The notes beneath the pieces were generated by a model. It was not told the origin of the DNA. It worked only from the letters and a program-made list of their open reading frames with translations, and did not search any database. DNA of 14,925 bases, taken from NCBI GenBank assembly GCA_005773145.1, contig SXHS01000260.1:1-14925 (forward strand), read 5' to 3'. Source of the stretch: Planctomycetaceae bacterium. GTDB lineage: Bacteria; Planctomycetota; Planctomycetia; Pirellulales; Pirellulaceae. Shown here one piece after another: positions 14,405-14,925 of the stretch; positions within the stretch are counted from its first letter, which is position 1, and each line of letters starts with the position of its first letter. A program made the translations under genes and the position numbers.

Positions 14405-14925
14405 ATGACGGAGTACCGGTACCAGAAGAAAAACTTCGCACAGGGCGCACGTCGCGGCAGCGCGCGATTGAGCAATCGGTGGTGCGCGGTCGTGTGGATT
14501 GCCTGTACGATCCTCTTCCCGACCGTTCGCGGTTGGGGGCAATTTCGCGATGTGACCCCCGGTAAAGACCCAGCGGCGGAGAGAACCGCCGCGTCCCCCT
14601 TGGACAAGTCCAAGTCAGATCGTGGAGGCGCAAGCCGCAATACACCGGGCGGTTCCCCCAAAAAAATCGCCGGCTCGTTGGCGGACAAGCCACCGCTACT
14701 CATTGAGGCACCGGACTCCACCGCGTCGATTCAACCCGACGCGCCCGTTGCGGAAGCCGATGGCCCCGACAGCACGATCAACCCTGTGAATGACTCCGCG
14801 GAAAATGCCACTCAGAATCCCGACTCCGCTCCAAGGGCCTTGCGGATTAACGGCGTCGAGGCTGGTGTGACCAGAGTGGACGATCTCAAGAAGGCCTGGG
14901 GCGAACCACTGAAAATCGATGAGGA
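14405..14925 (+). CDS. Signal-peptide-bearing protein with low-complexity region, truncated at window end
   Basis: The first 173 residues of a protein that continues beyond the window. Residues 1-24 are basic and polar (RRGSARLSNR), about 25-43 hydrophobic, with a possible signal cut near VRGWG/Q; it could instead remain a membrane anchor. Residues about 48-145 are rich in Pro, Ala, Ser, Asp and Asn and look disordered. At 146-173 a folded segment begins: LRINGVEAGVTRVDDLKKAW followed by GEP, a pattern with G-x4-G and WGxP that recalls short repeated modules in SmpA/OmlA-like or planctomycete secreted proteins. This resemblance is loose. The ATG at 14405 is supported by GGAG 9 bases upstream and by the signal-like segment behind it. 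No function can be given without the rest. It is divergent from the lipoprotein gene. Confidence 0.75.
   Translation, partial: MTEYRYQKKNFAQGARRGSARLSNRWCAVVWIACTILFPTVRGWGQFRDVTPGKDPAAERTAASPLDKSKSDRGGASRNTPGGSPKKIAGSLADKPPLLIEAPDSTASIQPDAPVAEADGPDSTINPVNDSAENATQNPDSAPRALRINGVEAGVTRVDDLKKAWGEPLKIDE

Noticed and set aside
14083..14721. N-terminal extension of the lipoprotein frame to 14721
   Set aside because: The extra 213 residues lack protein-like composition, run antisense through the secreted-protein gene and would bury a normal lipobox in mid-protein.

Overview
The window looks like chromosomal DNA of a planctomycete (Pirellulales-like) bacterium. This is inferred from gene content, not from any marker gene. 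The supporting signs are a secreted multi-domain DUF4091/GH123-like glycosidase, proline-rich envelope proteins with signal peptides or a lipobox, a DUF11-repeat lipoprotein, a stand-alone LigD-type phosphoesterase, few Shine-Dalgarno sequences and moderately high GC. I see no rRNA, tRNA, CRISPR array, phage gene or insertion sequence.

Left part (1-2751). A FAAH/GatA-type amidase runs leftwards and is cut by the window edge at base 1; it has no complete ORF in the window and was found by reading its frame. A divergent 304-base gap with two small dyads separates it from a rightward gene for a secreted protein with a proline-rich linker and a C-terminal beta-barrel-like domain. That gene converges on the next one across a gap with a terminator-like hairpin and a repeat-type hairpin.

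Centre (2752-8332). A 1126-residue secreted carbohydrate-active protein is read leftwards. It has several jelly-roll-like modules, an unexpected four-cysteine zinc ribbon and a C-terminal TIM-barrel domain with an Asp-Glu pair. Divergent from it is a membrane-anchored diguanylate cyclase with one intact GGDEF domain, including the inhibitory site, and a second degenerate one.

Right part (8333-14925). A 1004-residue MMPL/RND-type transporter carries a TPR-like insertion in its first periplasmic loop. It converges on a two-gene leftward unit: a DUF11-repeat lipoprotein (upstream) and a small LigD-type 3'-phosphoesterase (downstream, 32 bases apart). The convergent junction holds a hairpin and a tandem 23-base repeat. 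The last gene is a rightward secreted or membrane-anchored protein cut by the window end.

Most of the genes act at the cell envelope (outer-membrane-like protein, lipoprotein, exporter, secreted glycosidase, membrane-bound cyclase), but they lie in several separate transcription units. I find no convincing evidence for one joint system. The most unusual points are the zinc ribbon in a secreted enzyme, the TPR insert in the transporter, the stand-alone phosphoesterase with a changed active-site position, and the related hairpin repeats at both convergent gene junctions.
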